Shown here piece after piece: positions 1 through 7,787 of a DNA stretch of 10,629 nucleotides (the first letter of the stretch is position 1; each line of letters begins with the position of its first letter). A program made the position numbers and the translations under genes. The stretch spans positions 1-10,629 of the forward strand of contig JAKAZP010000055.1 of NCBI GenBank assembly GCA_021815905.1. Reading direction: 5' to 3'. Below the pieces are notes generated by a model, which was not told where the DNA came from, did no database searches, and saw only the letters and a list, made by a program, of their open reading frames with translations. Source of the stretch: Pseudomonadota bacterium (GTDB taxonomy: Bacteria > Pseudomonadota > Gammaproteobacteria > Steroidobacterales > Steroidobacteraceae).

Positions 1-711
1 TGCGCGACTCGCGGCCGCGAGCAGGCGCTCGAGGGAGCTTGCGGGGACTGCGAGATGATCGAGGAGCACGGCATCGACGGGGCCGTCGAGCCGCGCGAGG
101 TCCTTCGGTCCGAGCGCCTCGGTGCCCGCGGCGAGAACGACGCGGCAGGGGAATTGATTCCGCTGCGCGAGCGCGCGGGCGCTCTGGGCGGCGCGGCGCG
201 AATGCGCGATCACGGTGCAGCGCTCGCTCATCCCGGCCGCGGCCTCGATCAGCTCGGGACGCTCGGCGCCGACCACGAGCACCGAGGAGTGCCCCTCGGC
301 CGGCGGATCGGCCTCGATGAACTCCCGCAGCTCCCGGCCCAGGCGCGAAGCGCCGGCCGAAGGGCCGGGCGCGCTCGCGGCGGCGGCGGCGGCGCGCAGA
401 CGCTCACGGTCGCGGCTGAAGAGCGGGTCGGCACGATCCAGCTGCCCGAGAAGCCCCAGCGCGAATCCGGCTCCGGCGCTGTCGCGCGCCAGGCGGTAGT
501 GCACCCACTGGCCCTGCGGCAGACGCTCCACGAGCCCCGCGTCGGCCAGGATCTTCAGATGCCGCGACACGCTCGGCTCGCTCTGAGCGACCGCCGAGGC
601 GAGATCGGACACGCTGAGGTCGCGCGCGGCGCAGAGCGCGAGCAGCCGCAGCCGCGTGGGCTCCGCCGCGGCACGCAGCCAGGAGAGGGTCTCGTTCGCG
701 CTCGAGGACAT
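1..711 (-). CDS. ArsR-family HTH regulator fused to a degenerate methyltransferase-like domain (partial, C-terminus beyond the window)
   Basis: I translated 237 codons from ATG at 711, open to the left edge, so the C-terminus is missing. Residues 9-75 form an ArsR-type winged helix: AAAEPTRLRLL, then the recognition segment QSEPSVSRHLKILADAGLV (43-61), then a wing ending in WVHYRLA. The metal-binding ELCVCDL motif of classical ArsR is replaced by DLSVSDL (31-37), without cysteines, so metal sensing is unlikely. Residues about 140 onward resemble the class I methyltransferase domain of known ArsR-methyltransferase fusions, including VDAVLLDHLAVPASSL (212-227). The usual glycine-rich SAM motif is only VLVVGAE (144-150), and the acidic residue after the second strand is missing (VIAHSRR). 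Known fusions of this type, including SahR-like regulators, control S-adenosylmethionine/homocysteine recycling genes. That role here is inference. An AGGCAGG Shine-Dalgarno-like stretch lies just before the ATG. The gene stands alone behind an AT-rich control region. Confidence 0.82.
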   Translation of the reverse strand, partial: MSSSANETLSWLRAAAEPTRLRLLALCAARDLSVSDLASAVAQSEPSVSRHLKILADAGLVERLPQGQWVHYRLARDSAGAGFALGLLGQLDRADPLFSRDRERLRAAAAAASAPGPSAGASRLGRELREFIEADPPAEGHSSVLVVGAERPELIEAAAGMSERCTVIAHSRRAAQSARALAQRNQFPCRVVLAAGTEALGPKDLARLDGPVDAVLLDHLAVPASSLERLLAAASRA

Positions 712-723
712 GCCTGCCTAAGA

Positions 724-747
724 TAAACAATTAAACAAACATTTAAT
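724..747 (-). promoter_or_regulatory. AT-rich operator-like element upstream of the ArsR-type gene
   Basis: Just upstream of the ArsR-type start codon is an AT-rich island in otherwise very GC-rich DNA. It holds a perfect inverted repeat, ATTAAA-N6-TTTAAT, at 730-747. It also holds two direct copies of TAAACAA, at 724-730 and 732-738, offset by 8 bp. ArsR-family dimers typically bind short AT-rich palindromes in their own promoter, so autoregulation is plausible. The exact -35/-10 hexamers could not be fixed with confidence. Confidence 0.5.
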
Positions 748-802
748 CGTAGTTTACCTGAGACCGGCACGGGAGTCGAGAGGGCTGACGGAACTGAGGA
801 TT

Positions 803-827
803 GGCGCCCGGGTGAAACGCGGGCGCC
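803..827 (-). terminator. Stem-loop after hslO, possible terminator
   Basis: GGCGCCCG (803-810) and CGGGCGCC (820-827) form a perfect 8-bp GC stem around a 9-nt loop. It starts 11 nt past the hslO stop codon in the direction of transcription. No T-run follows on the minus strand, so it is not a textbook intrinsic terminator. It may end or stabilise the gatCAB-hslO transcript. Confidence 0.4.
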
Positions 828-837
828 CGCCGGGACG

Positions 838-1773
838 TCACTGAATCAGAAGTGAGCCGCCGGATGGGGTCTGATCGGAGAAGAGCGCCGTCACCGCGCG
901 CTCGTCGAACTCGTAGGGACGGTGGCAGAACTCGCAGGTCACCGTGACGGAGCCCTGCTCGCGCAGGATCGACCCGACTTCCTCCGCCCCAAGAGCACGC
1001 AGCAGGCTCGTGACCCGTCCATCGCTGCATCGGCACTCGAAGGCGACCTTCGCGCCGCGAAACAGCCGCATGTCCTGCTCGGCGAATCCCCGTCCCAGCA
1101 GCTCCTCGGCCGGGCACTCCAGCAGATCCTCGGCCCTCAAGCGCTCTATCCCGCGCTGGGCCTGATCCCAGACCTCGCGCATCTGGGAATCCTCGATCCG
1201 CTCTCCCTGGGGCAGCTGCTGCACGAGCACACCGGCCCCCCGATCTCCGTCGGCGGCCAGAAGCACGCGCGTGGGCAGCTGCTCGGAGGAGGCGAAGTAC
1301 GCCTCGAGCGAGCCGGCGAGCGAGTCCCCGGCGAGCGGCACGATCCCCTGGTAGCGGGTCGCCCGCTCATTGGCCTCGACCGTGACCGTGAGGCGGCCCT
1401 CCGTCCCGACCAGGCGACGGAAGGGCGCCGCCGGAAGCCGGCTCACGGCGGACTCGTCGAATCGGGCGACTGCGCGCAGCTTGTAATCGTGCGTGCATTG
1501 GGCGACCAGCAGGCTCACGGCGCCGTTGCCCTGCAGCTGCAGGGTGAGCTGACCGCGAAACTTCAGCGTCGCTGCGAGCAGCACCGATGCCGCGACCGCC
1601 TGGCCGAGGAGCTCACGAACCGGCTCCGGATAGTCGCGGTGCGCGCGCAGATCGCGCCAGGCCTCCGTCAGGTGAACCCAGTGCCCGCGCACGGGGCGGT
1701 TCTCGACGATGAAGCGGCGGACCTCGTCGCGAGCCGGAGGGGCGTGCGTATCCGTATCCATGCTCCCCAGCAT
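838..1773 (-). CDS. hslO: Hsp33, redox-regulated molecular chaperone
   Basis: Hsp33 is a cytoplasmic holdase that is inactive when reduced and zinc-bound. Oxidative stress activates it by disulfide formation and unfolding. The protein is 311 aa from the chosen start, a little longer than E. coli Hsp33 (292 aa). The N-terminal domain includes RRFIVENRPVRGHWVHL and RDYPEPVRELLGQAVAA. The C-terminal redox switch is complete: CRC and CEFC lie 31 residues apart (second Cys to third Cys), the same spacing as C234-C265 in E. coli, followed by RPYEFDE. I chose ATG 1773 because GAGG lies 7 nt upstream. A second in-frame ATG at 1761 (MDTDTH...) is possible and would shorten the protein by four residues. 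The gene starts 20 bp after gatB stops, so it is probably cotranscribed with gatCAB. A hairpin surrounds the start codon. Confidence 0.95.
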   Translation of the reverse strand: MLGSMDTDTHAPPARDEVRRFIVENRPVRGHWVHLTEAWRDLRAHRDYPEPVRELLGQAVAASVLLAATLKFRGQLTLQLQGNGAVSLLVAQCTHDYKLRAVARFDESAVSRLPAAPFRRLVGTEGRLTVTVEANERATRYQGIVPLAGDSLAGSLEAYFASSEQLPTRVLLAADGDRGAGVLVQQLPQGERIEDSQMREVWDQAQRGIERLRAEDLLECPAEELLGRGFAEQDMRLFRGAKVAFECRCSDGRVTSLLRALGAEEVGSILREQGSVTVTCEFCHRPYEFDERAVTALFSDQTPSGGSLLIQ

Positions 1774-1780
1774 GGGGGAG
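1763..1780 (-). promoter_or_regulatory. Hairpin enclosing the hslO start codon
   Basis: In the transcript, CUCCCC (1780-1775) can pair with GGGGAG (1768-1763) around a six-nucleotide CAUGCU loop that contains the AUG at 1773. The second in-frame AUG, at 1761, begins one nucleotide beyond the stem. Such a structure could modulate initiation. This is a sequence observation only and regulation is not shown. Confidence 0.35.
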
Positions 1781-1793
1781 CCTCGCGCATTAC

Positions 1794-3245
1794 TCAACCA
1801 GGGAGCTTCCTTCGCAGCAGCTCGTTGAGCTGCGCCGGATTCGCCTTGCCCTGCGTCGACTTCATCACCTGGCCCACGAAGAATCCGAACAGCTTGTCCT
1901 TGCCCGCGCGATACTCGGCGAGCTGCCCCGGATTTTTCGCCATCACCTCGTCGATCGCCCGCTCGATGGCCGCGGTGTCGGTGATCTGCCTCAAGCCCTT
2001 CGAATCGATGATGGCATCGGCGCTCTCGCCGCTCGCCCACATCGCCTCGAAGACTTCCTTGGCGAGCTTGCCCGAGACGGTCCGATCGGCGATCCGGGTG
2101 AGCAGCTGCGCGAGGCGCGCCGCCGGGAGCTTCCCGGATCCGATCTCGAGATTCTCCTTGTTGAGCGCCGCGGCGAGCTCGCCCATCACCCAGTTCGCGG
2201 CAAGCTTCGGCTCCCCCGGAACCGCGCGCGCCACCTCCTCGTAATAGTCGGCGAGCTCGCGGCTCGCCGTGAGGACGCCCGAGTCGTAGGGAGACAGACC
2301 GTATTGCGAGGCAAATCGCGCCGCCTTGGCATCGGGCAGCTCCGGCAGCGCCGCGCGCACCTCCTCGATGAAGGCCTCCTCGAGCGCGAGCGGCAGCAGA
2401 TCCGGATCGGGGAAATAGCGATAGTCGTTCGCCTCCTCCTTCGAGCGCATGGAGCGGGTCTCGCCCCGGTCGGGATCATAGAGCCGCGTCTCCTGCACCA
2501 CCTTGCCGCCGGACTCGATGAGCTCCACCTGGCGCTCGGCCTCGTACTGGATCGCCTTCTCGACGAAGCGGAACGAGTTGACGTTCTTGATCTCCGTGCG
2601 CGTGCCGAGCTTGTCCGAGCCGCGCGGGCGCACCGAGACATTGGCGTCGCATCGGAACGAGCCTTCCTGCATGTTGCCGTCGCAGATCTCGAGATAGCGC
2701 ACCAGGGTGTGCACCTTCTTCATGTACGCGATCGCCTCCCGGGCCGAGCGCAACTCGGGCTCCGAGACGATCTCGAGCAGTGGCGTGCCGGCGCGGTTCA
2801 GATCGATGCCGGTCAGGCTTGCGAAGCCCTCGTGCAGCGACTTGCCGGCATCCTCCTCGAGGTGCGCGCGGGTCACGCCGATGCGCTTGCGCTCGCCGTC
2901 CTCGAGCACGATCTCGATGGCGCCCTGCGAGACGATCGGCAGCTCGTACTGGCTGATCTGATAGCCCTTGGGCAGGTCCGGGTAGAAGTAGTTCTTGCGG
3001 GCGAACACCGACTCGCGCGCGATGCGGGCGCCGATCGCGAGTCCGAAGCGCACCGCCATGCGCACCGCCTGCGCGTTGAGCACGGGCAGCACTCCGGGGT
3101 AGCCGAGATCGATCAGGCTCGCCTGCGCGTTCGGAGGGGCGCCGTAGGCGGTGGGCGCGCCGGAGAAGATCTTCGAGCGCGTCGCCAGCTGGGCGTGGAT
3201 CTCGAGCCCGATCACCGTCTCCCAGCCGCTCGCCGCCGCGCTCAC
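1794..3245 (-). CDS. gatB: Aspartyl/glutamyl-tRNA amidotransferase subunit B
   Basis: GatB is the tRNA-binding and phosphotransferring subunit of GatCAB. It activates the side chain of mischarged Glu-tRNA(Gln) or Asp-tRNA(Asn) with ATP and receives ammonia from GatA. The 483-aa product has the usual family length. It shows [10 protein letters not shown] (11-20), [18 protein letters not shown] (86-103), [14 protein letters not shown] (123-136), [17 protein letters not shown] (148-164), [14 protein letters not shown] (194-207), [11 protein letters not shown] (217-227) and [17 protein letters not shown] (267-283). The C-terminal helical YqeY-like tRNA-binding region follows, including [15 protein letters not shown]. 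The start is GTG at 3245, overlapping the gatA stop codon in the 4-nt GTGA arrangement that suggests translational coupling. The frame stays open much further upstream inside gatA, but family alignment fixes the start near VIGLEIHAQ. Confidence 0.97.
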   Translation of the reverse strand: MSAAASGWETVIGLEIHAQLATRSKIFSGAPTAYGAPPNAQASLIDLGYPGVLPVLNAQAVRMAVRFGLAIGARIARESVFARKNYFYPDLPKGYQISQYELPIVSQGAIEIVLEDGERKRIGVTRAHLEEDAGKSLHEGFASLTGIDLNRAGTPLLEIVSEPELRSAREAIAYMKKVHTLVRYLEICDGNMQEGSFRCDANVSVRPRGSDKLGTRTEIKNVNSFRFVEKAIQYEAERQVELIESGGKVVQETRLYDPDRGETRSMRSKEEANDYRYFPDPDLLPLALEEAFIEEVRAALPELPDAKAARFASQYGLSPYDSGVLTASRELADYYEEVARAVPGEPKLAANWVMGELAAALNKENLEIGSGKLPAARLAQLLTRIADRTVSGKLAKEVFEAMWASGESADAIIDSKGLRQITDTAAIERAIDEVMAKNPGQLAEYRAGKDKLFGFFVGQVMKSTQGKANPAQLNELLRRKLPG

Positions 3246-4726
3246 GCGTAGCCCTCCGGCGCCCGCGTGTGCCAATCGGTCTCGAGCTGAAAGCGATGCG
3301 CCACGTTGAGCAGCTTGGCCTCGGAGAAATGCGGCCCGATGATCTGCAGCCCGACCGGCAGCCCCGCCCCGGACGCTGCGCTCCCCGGCGTCGGCACGAA
3401 GCCGCACGGAATCGAGAGCGCCGGCAGCCCCGCGAGATTCGCGCCGATGGTGAAGATGTCGTTCAGGTACATGGTGATCGGGTCGGCTGTCTTGGCCCCG
3501 AGCTCGAATGCCGGGGTGGGCGTCGTCGGCCCCATGAGCACGTCGACCTCGCCGAACGCCCGTTCGAAGTCGGCCGCGATGAGGCGCCGCACGCGCTGCG
3601 CCTTGAGATAGTACGCATCGTAGTAGCCGGCCGAGAGCACGTAGGTTCCGGTCATGATGCGGCGCTTGACCTCCGCGCCGAAGCCCTCGCCGCGGGAGCG
3701 CCGGTACAGATCCTGCAGGTCGCGCGGATCCTTGCAGCGGTGACCGAAGCGCACGCCGTCGTAGCGCGCGAGGTTGGATGAGCACTCCGCCGGAGCGACG
3801 ACGTAATAGGTCGGGACCGAGAGCGCAAGATTCGGCAGCGTCACCTCGCGCAGGCTCGCCCCGAGCCGCTCGAACACCGCGAGCGCCTCCCGCACCCGGC
3901 GCTCGTTCTCGGGATCGAGCCCTTCGCCGGCGAACTCCCTGATCCACCCGATCCTCAGGCCCGCGATCGGCGTCTCGAGGTCCGCGACGTAGTCGGGCAC
4001 CGGCACATCGACGCTGGTCGAGTCCTTCGGATCGAACCCAGCCATCTCGCGCAGCATCAGCGCCGCATCCGCGGCGCTCGTCGTGAGCACGCCTCCCTGG
4101 TCGAGGCTCGAGGCGAAGGCGATCATGCCGTAACGGGAGACGCGTCCGTAGGTGGGCTTGACGCCCGTGATGCCGCAGAGCGCCGCCGGCTGGCGGATCG
4201 AGCCTCCGGTGTCGGTGGCGGTCGCTCCCGGGACCAGGCGCGCCGCGACGGCCGCCGCCGAGCCGCCCGACGAGCCCCCCGGAACGAAGCGCGTGTCCCA
4301 GGGGTTTCGGACCGGGCCGAAGCAGCTGGTCTCGTTCGAGGAGCCCATCGCGAACTCGTCCATGTTGAGCTTGCCGAGCATGACGGCGCCCGCCGTCTTG
4401 AGCTTGGCAACCACGGTGGCGTCGTAGGGCGAGACGAAATTCCCGAGCATCCGCGAGCCGCAGGTGGTGCGCACGCCGGCGGTGCAGAAGAGGTCCTTGT
4501 GGCCGATCGGCACGCCGGTCAGGGCTCCGCCGCCGCCGCCGGCCAGCTCCCGATCGGCGGCGGCGGCCGCGGCGAGCGCCTGCTCGGCGGTCAGGGTGAT
4601 GAAGGCGTTGAGCGTGCTTTGGCTGGCCTCGATCCGCCCGAGGGCGGCGCGCACGAGCTCGACGCTCGAGAGCTTGCGCGCGCGCAAGTCCCTGGCGAGC
4701 TGGGTGAGGGGATTCCGGTGGCTCAC
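3242..4726 (-). CDS. gatA: Aspartyl/glutamyl-tRNA amidotransferase subunit A (glutaminase)
   Basis: GatA is the amidase-family subunit that hydrolyses glutamine and channels ammonia to GatB. The 494-aa protein has the full amidase signature. The Ser-cisSer-Lys triad can be assigned to K77 (in [10 protein letters not shown]), S152 (in [11 protein letters not shown]) and S176 (in [11 protein letters not shown]). Each lies two positions before the S. aureus GatA triad K79/S154/S178, so the active site looks intact. [11 protein letters not shown] (122-132) and [13 protein letters not shown] are further GatA hallmarks. The start is GTG at 4726 ([13 protein letters not shown]...), since no in-frame ATG lies near the N-terminus. 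gatA begins 13 bp after the gatC stop and overlaps gatB by 4 nt, as expected for one operon making a stoichiometric complex. Confidence 0.97.
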   Translation of the reverse strand: MSHRNPLTQLARDLRARKLSSVELVRAALGRIEASQSTLNAFITLTAEQALAAAAAADRELAGGGGGALTGVPIGHKDLFCTAGVRTTCGSRMLGNFVSPYDATVVAKLKTAGAVMLGKLNMDEFAMGSSNETSCFGPVRNPWDTRFVPGGSSGGSAAAVAARLVPGATATDTGGSIRQPAALCGITGVKPTYGRVSRYGMIAFASSLDQGGVLTTSAADAALMLREMAGFDPKDSTSVDVPVPDYVADLETPIAGLRIGWIREFAGEGLDPENERRVREALAVFERLGASLREVTLPNLALSVPTYYVVAPAECSSNLARYDGVRFGHRCKDPRDLQDLYRRSRGEGFGAEVKRRIMTGTYVLSAGYYDAYYLKAQRVRRLIAADFERAFGEVDVLMGPTTPTPAFELGAKTADPITMYLNDIFTIGANLAGLPALSIPCGFVPTPGSAASGAGLPVGLQIIGPHFSEAKLLNVAHRFQLETDWHTRAPEGYA

Positions 4727-4739
4727 GGTGACGGCGGCC

Positions 4740-5030
4740 TCATTCGATCACCTTGGGAACGAGATACAGTCCCGCCGCGACCTGCGGCGCATTGCGCTGG
4801 TAGAGTTCATGGCTGTCCCCCTCGGTGACCTCGTCCGGGCGCAGCCGCTGCCTCAGGCCGGGCAGCGGATGCGCCATGGGCACGACGTTCGTGGTATCCG
4901 CTCGATCGAGCTCGCCGACGAAGTCGAGAATTCGCGACAGGTTCCGCTGGTAGGTCGGAATTTCGGCGGGCTCGAGCTCCAGACGTGCCAGCTGAGCGAT
5001 GGATTCGATCTGCGCGCGAGTGAGGGCCAT
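4740..5030 (-). CDS. gatC: Aspartyl/glutamyl-tRNA amidotransferase subunit C
   Basis: GatC is the small subunit that wraps around the GatA-GatB interface and stabilises the heterotrimer. The product is 96 aa, typical for the family. It shows the N-terminal [20 protein letters not shown] helix, then [18 protein letters not shown], then [20 protein letters not shown] and the C-terminal YLVPKVIE. The reading frame is open to an upstream ATG at 5075. That longer start would add 15 residues atypical for GatC and would overlap the predicted -10 box, so ATG 5030 is preferred. No strong Shine-Dalgarno sequence is visible. It is the first gene of the gatCAB-hslO operon and diverges from mreB. Confidence 0.95.
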   Translation of the reverse strand: MALTRAQIESIAQLARLELEPAEIPTYQRNLSRILDFVGELDRADTTNVVPMAHPLPGLRQRLRPDEVTEGDSHELYQRNAPQVAAGLYLVPKVIE

Positions 5031-5051
5031 GGGTGCGGCTTCGGCGAATGA

Positions 5052-6206
<1,155 letters not shown>

Positions 6207-6229
6207 CGACGGGAGCGCGCGAAGCTTAA

Positions 6230-7285
6230 GTGGCGGGGTTCGGGACAGGAGCCGGTCGACCGCTACAGGGGCGGGGAGGCTCTCCTGGCTTCCGATTTGC
6301 GCTGTACGCGCTGCTCTCGATCGTCATCATGGTCCTCGACCAGCGATTCGACTGGCTCGAGCGCGCGCACTATCTGCTGCAGGCCGCCACTTATCCGGTC
6401 GAGGTCGCCGTCAACTTCCCGGTGAGCGCCTGGCGCTGGGTCGACAGCAGCTTCGCCGGGCGCGCATCGCTCGAGGCCGAGAACCACCGTCTGCACGAGC
6501 GACTCCGTGCGCTCGAGCTGCGCTCGATGCGCTTCGATGCGCTCGCCCGCGAGAATGCGGCGCTGCTCGGACTGCGCGCCGCGCTCCCGCCGGTCGCTTC
6601 GCGGTGGCTGCCGGCCGACATCGTCAATCTCGAGCTCGACAGCCTGCACCAGCGCGTGCTCATCGATCGCGGCTCGTCCAATGGCGTCATGCGGGGCCAG
6701 GCGGTCCTCGATGACTACGGTGTCGTCGGTCAGACGGAGCACGTCGGCCCCTGGAGCACCGAAGTCATCCTGATCACCGATCCCGCGGATGCCATTCCCG
6801 TGCAGATCGCGCGCACGGGTCTGCGCACCATTGCCGTGGGAGCGGGAGATGCCACCTCGCTCGCGCTCCCGTACCTGCCGGCGAATGCCGACATCCGGGT
6901 CGGCGACGTGCTGGTCACTTCCGGTCTCGGCGGCGTGTTTCCCGCCGGCTACCCCGTGGCGCGCGTGACGCAGGTGCATCGGGATGCGGTGCAGCCGCTC
7001 GCGCACGTGCGCGCCCATCCGTTCGCGCACCTCCAGACCGACCGTGAAGTGATGCTGGTCTGGTTCCACCGCGAGAGTCTCGCGGCGCCCCTGGCGCACG
7101 GGGAACGAATCTCGAGCGGCAATCCGGACATTCAGCCGCAGCGGGCACCGCCCCGACCGCCCTCGCCGGCCGCCAAGGCCGCGGTGCCGGTGTCCAAACC
7201 CGCGCCCCTCGCCCGGCCGAAGCCGTCCGCGGCGGCGCCTCACCCCCCGGCGGCGCCTCACCCGGCGCAGCGCAAGCCCCGATGA
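6230..7285 (+). CDS. mreC: Rod shape-determining protein MreC
   Basis: MreC is a bitopic inner-membrane protein whose periplasmic part activates PBP2-RodA and links it to MreB and MreD. The 351-aa product begins at GTG 6230, with a GAAG 5 nt upstream. It has a short cytoplasmic segment, a transmembrane helix at about 21-38 (FRFALYALLSIVIMVL), and a predicted coiled coil at about 78-119 (SLEAENHRLHERLRALEL...). The periplasmic beta domains follow, with VLIDRGSSNGVMRGQAVLDDYGVVGQ and GDVLVTSGLGGVFPAGYPVARV typical of MreC. From about residue 298 the protein ends in an Ala/Pro-rich tail of some 54 residues. This tail includes the tandem AAPHPP/AAPHPA unit and looks disordered. The last codons overlap mreD (ATGA). 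Confidence 0.96.
   Translation: MAGFGTGAGRPLQGRGGSPGFRFALYALLSIVIMVLDQRFDWLERAHYLLQAATYPVEVAVNFPVSAWRWVDSSFAGRASLEAENHRLHERLRALELRSMRFDALARENAALLGLRAALPPVASRWLPADIVNLELDSLHQRVLIDRGSSNGVMRGQAVLDDYGVVGQTEHVGPWSTEVILITDPADAIPVQIARTGLRTIAVGAGDATSLALPYLPANADIRVGDVLVTSGLGGVFPAGYPVARVTQVHRDAVQPLAHVRAHPFAHLQTDREVMLVWFHRESLAAPLAHGERISSGNPDIQPQRAPPRPPSPAAKAAVPVSKPAPLARPKPSAAAPHPPAAPHPAQRKPR
7230..7263 (+). repeat. 18-bp-period tandem repeat within mreC
   Basis: A 16-bp direct repeat beginning CGGCGGCGCC and ending TCACCC occurs at 7230-7245 and 7248-7263, offset by 18 bp. Because the period is a multiple of three it preserves the frame, encoding AAPHPP followed by AAPHPA in the MreC tail. Confidence 0.8.
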
Positions 7286-7758
7286 GCGGCTCGAGTCCCC
7301 GCGGCGCGATGCTGAAGACGGTGCTGGTCGCGCTCGCCCTGACGCTGCTGCCGCTGCCGTCCTGGCTCGCCGTCATCCGCCCCGGCTTCCTGGTCCTCAC
7401 CGTCCTTTACTGGTCGATCGCCGCCCCGCGCGCCGGTGGCATCACGCTCGGGTGGGTCTGCGGGCTGATGCTCGATGCCTTCGAGGGACCGGTCCTCGGC
7501 GAGCACGCGCTCGCACTCGCGCTCGTCGCCTACATCGGCGTCCGGGAGCACCAGAGGATTCGCTCCAAGCCCGTTTTCCAACAGTCGCTGATCGTGTTCG
7601 CGGCGCTCGGCGTGTACGAGTTCGTGCTGTTCGCCATCGACGGCTGGAGCGGCCATCCGCTCACGACCGTGGTGCGTTGGGTCCCGACCGCCACCGGGGC
7701 GCTCATCTGGCCGGCGGCGACCGCCGTGCTGGCGCGCAGCTACTCCGCGCGCGCATGA
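7282..7758 (+). CDS. mreD: Rod shape-determining protein MreD
   Basis: MreD is a small polytopic membrane protein that binds MreC and tunes its interaction with PBP2. The 158-aa product is close to the usual 160 or so. It consists mostly of hydrophobic helices, beginning with MLKTVLVALALTLLPLPSWL, then RPGFLVLTVLYWSIAAP, then GLMLDAFEGPVLGEHALALALVAYIGV. The RPxxxxLxxxYW and LGxHALxL elements are recognisable from E. coli MreD. The ATG at 7282 overlaps the mreC stop by 4 nt. An internal ATG at 7309 (MLKTVL) is a weaker alternative with no visible Shine-Dalgarno. A 29-bp gap separates it from mrdA. Confidence 0.93.
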   Translation: MSGSSPRGAMLKTVLVALALTLLPLPSWLAVIRPGFLVLTVLYWSIAAPRAGGITLGWVCGLMLDAFEGPVLGEHALALALVAYIGVREHQRIRSKPVFQQSLIVFAALGVYEFVLFAIDGWSGHPLTTVVRWVPTATGALIWPAATAVLARSYSARA

Positions 7759-7787
7759 GCGCGGCCGCCCGGCGCAGGTGCTGAAGG

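Noticed and set aside
55..726. Plus-strand open frame of 223 codons at the left edge
   Set aside because: The minus strand here gives a convincing ArsR-type HTH protein, so the plus-strand frame is its shadow.
1774..2040. Upstream extension of hslO into gatB
   Set aside because: The added residues are basic low-complexity sequence lying over the gatB 3' end in another frame. Hsp33 homology begins near 1761.
922..2244. Long plus-strand open frame of 440 codons opposite hslO and gatB
   Set aside because: It lies antisense to two clearly recognised genes and its translation matches no family. Long antisense frames are common in GC-rich DNA.
6263..7261. Minus-strand open frame opposite mreC
   Set aside because: It is a shadow of mreC on the opposite strand, with no recognisable domain and no promoter or Shine-Dalgarno.
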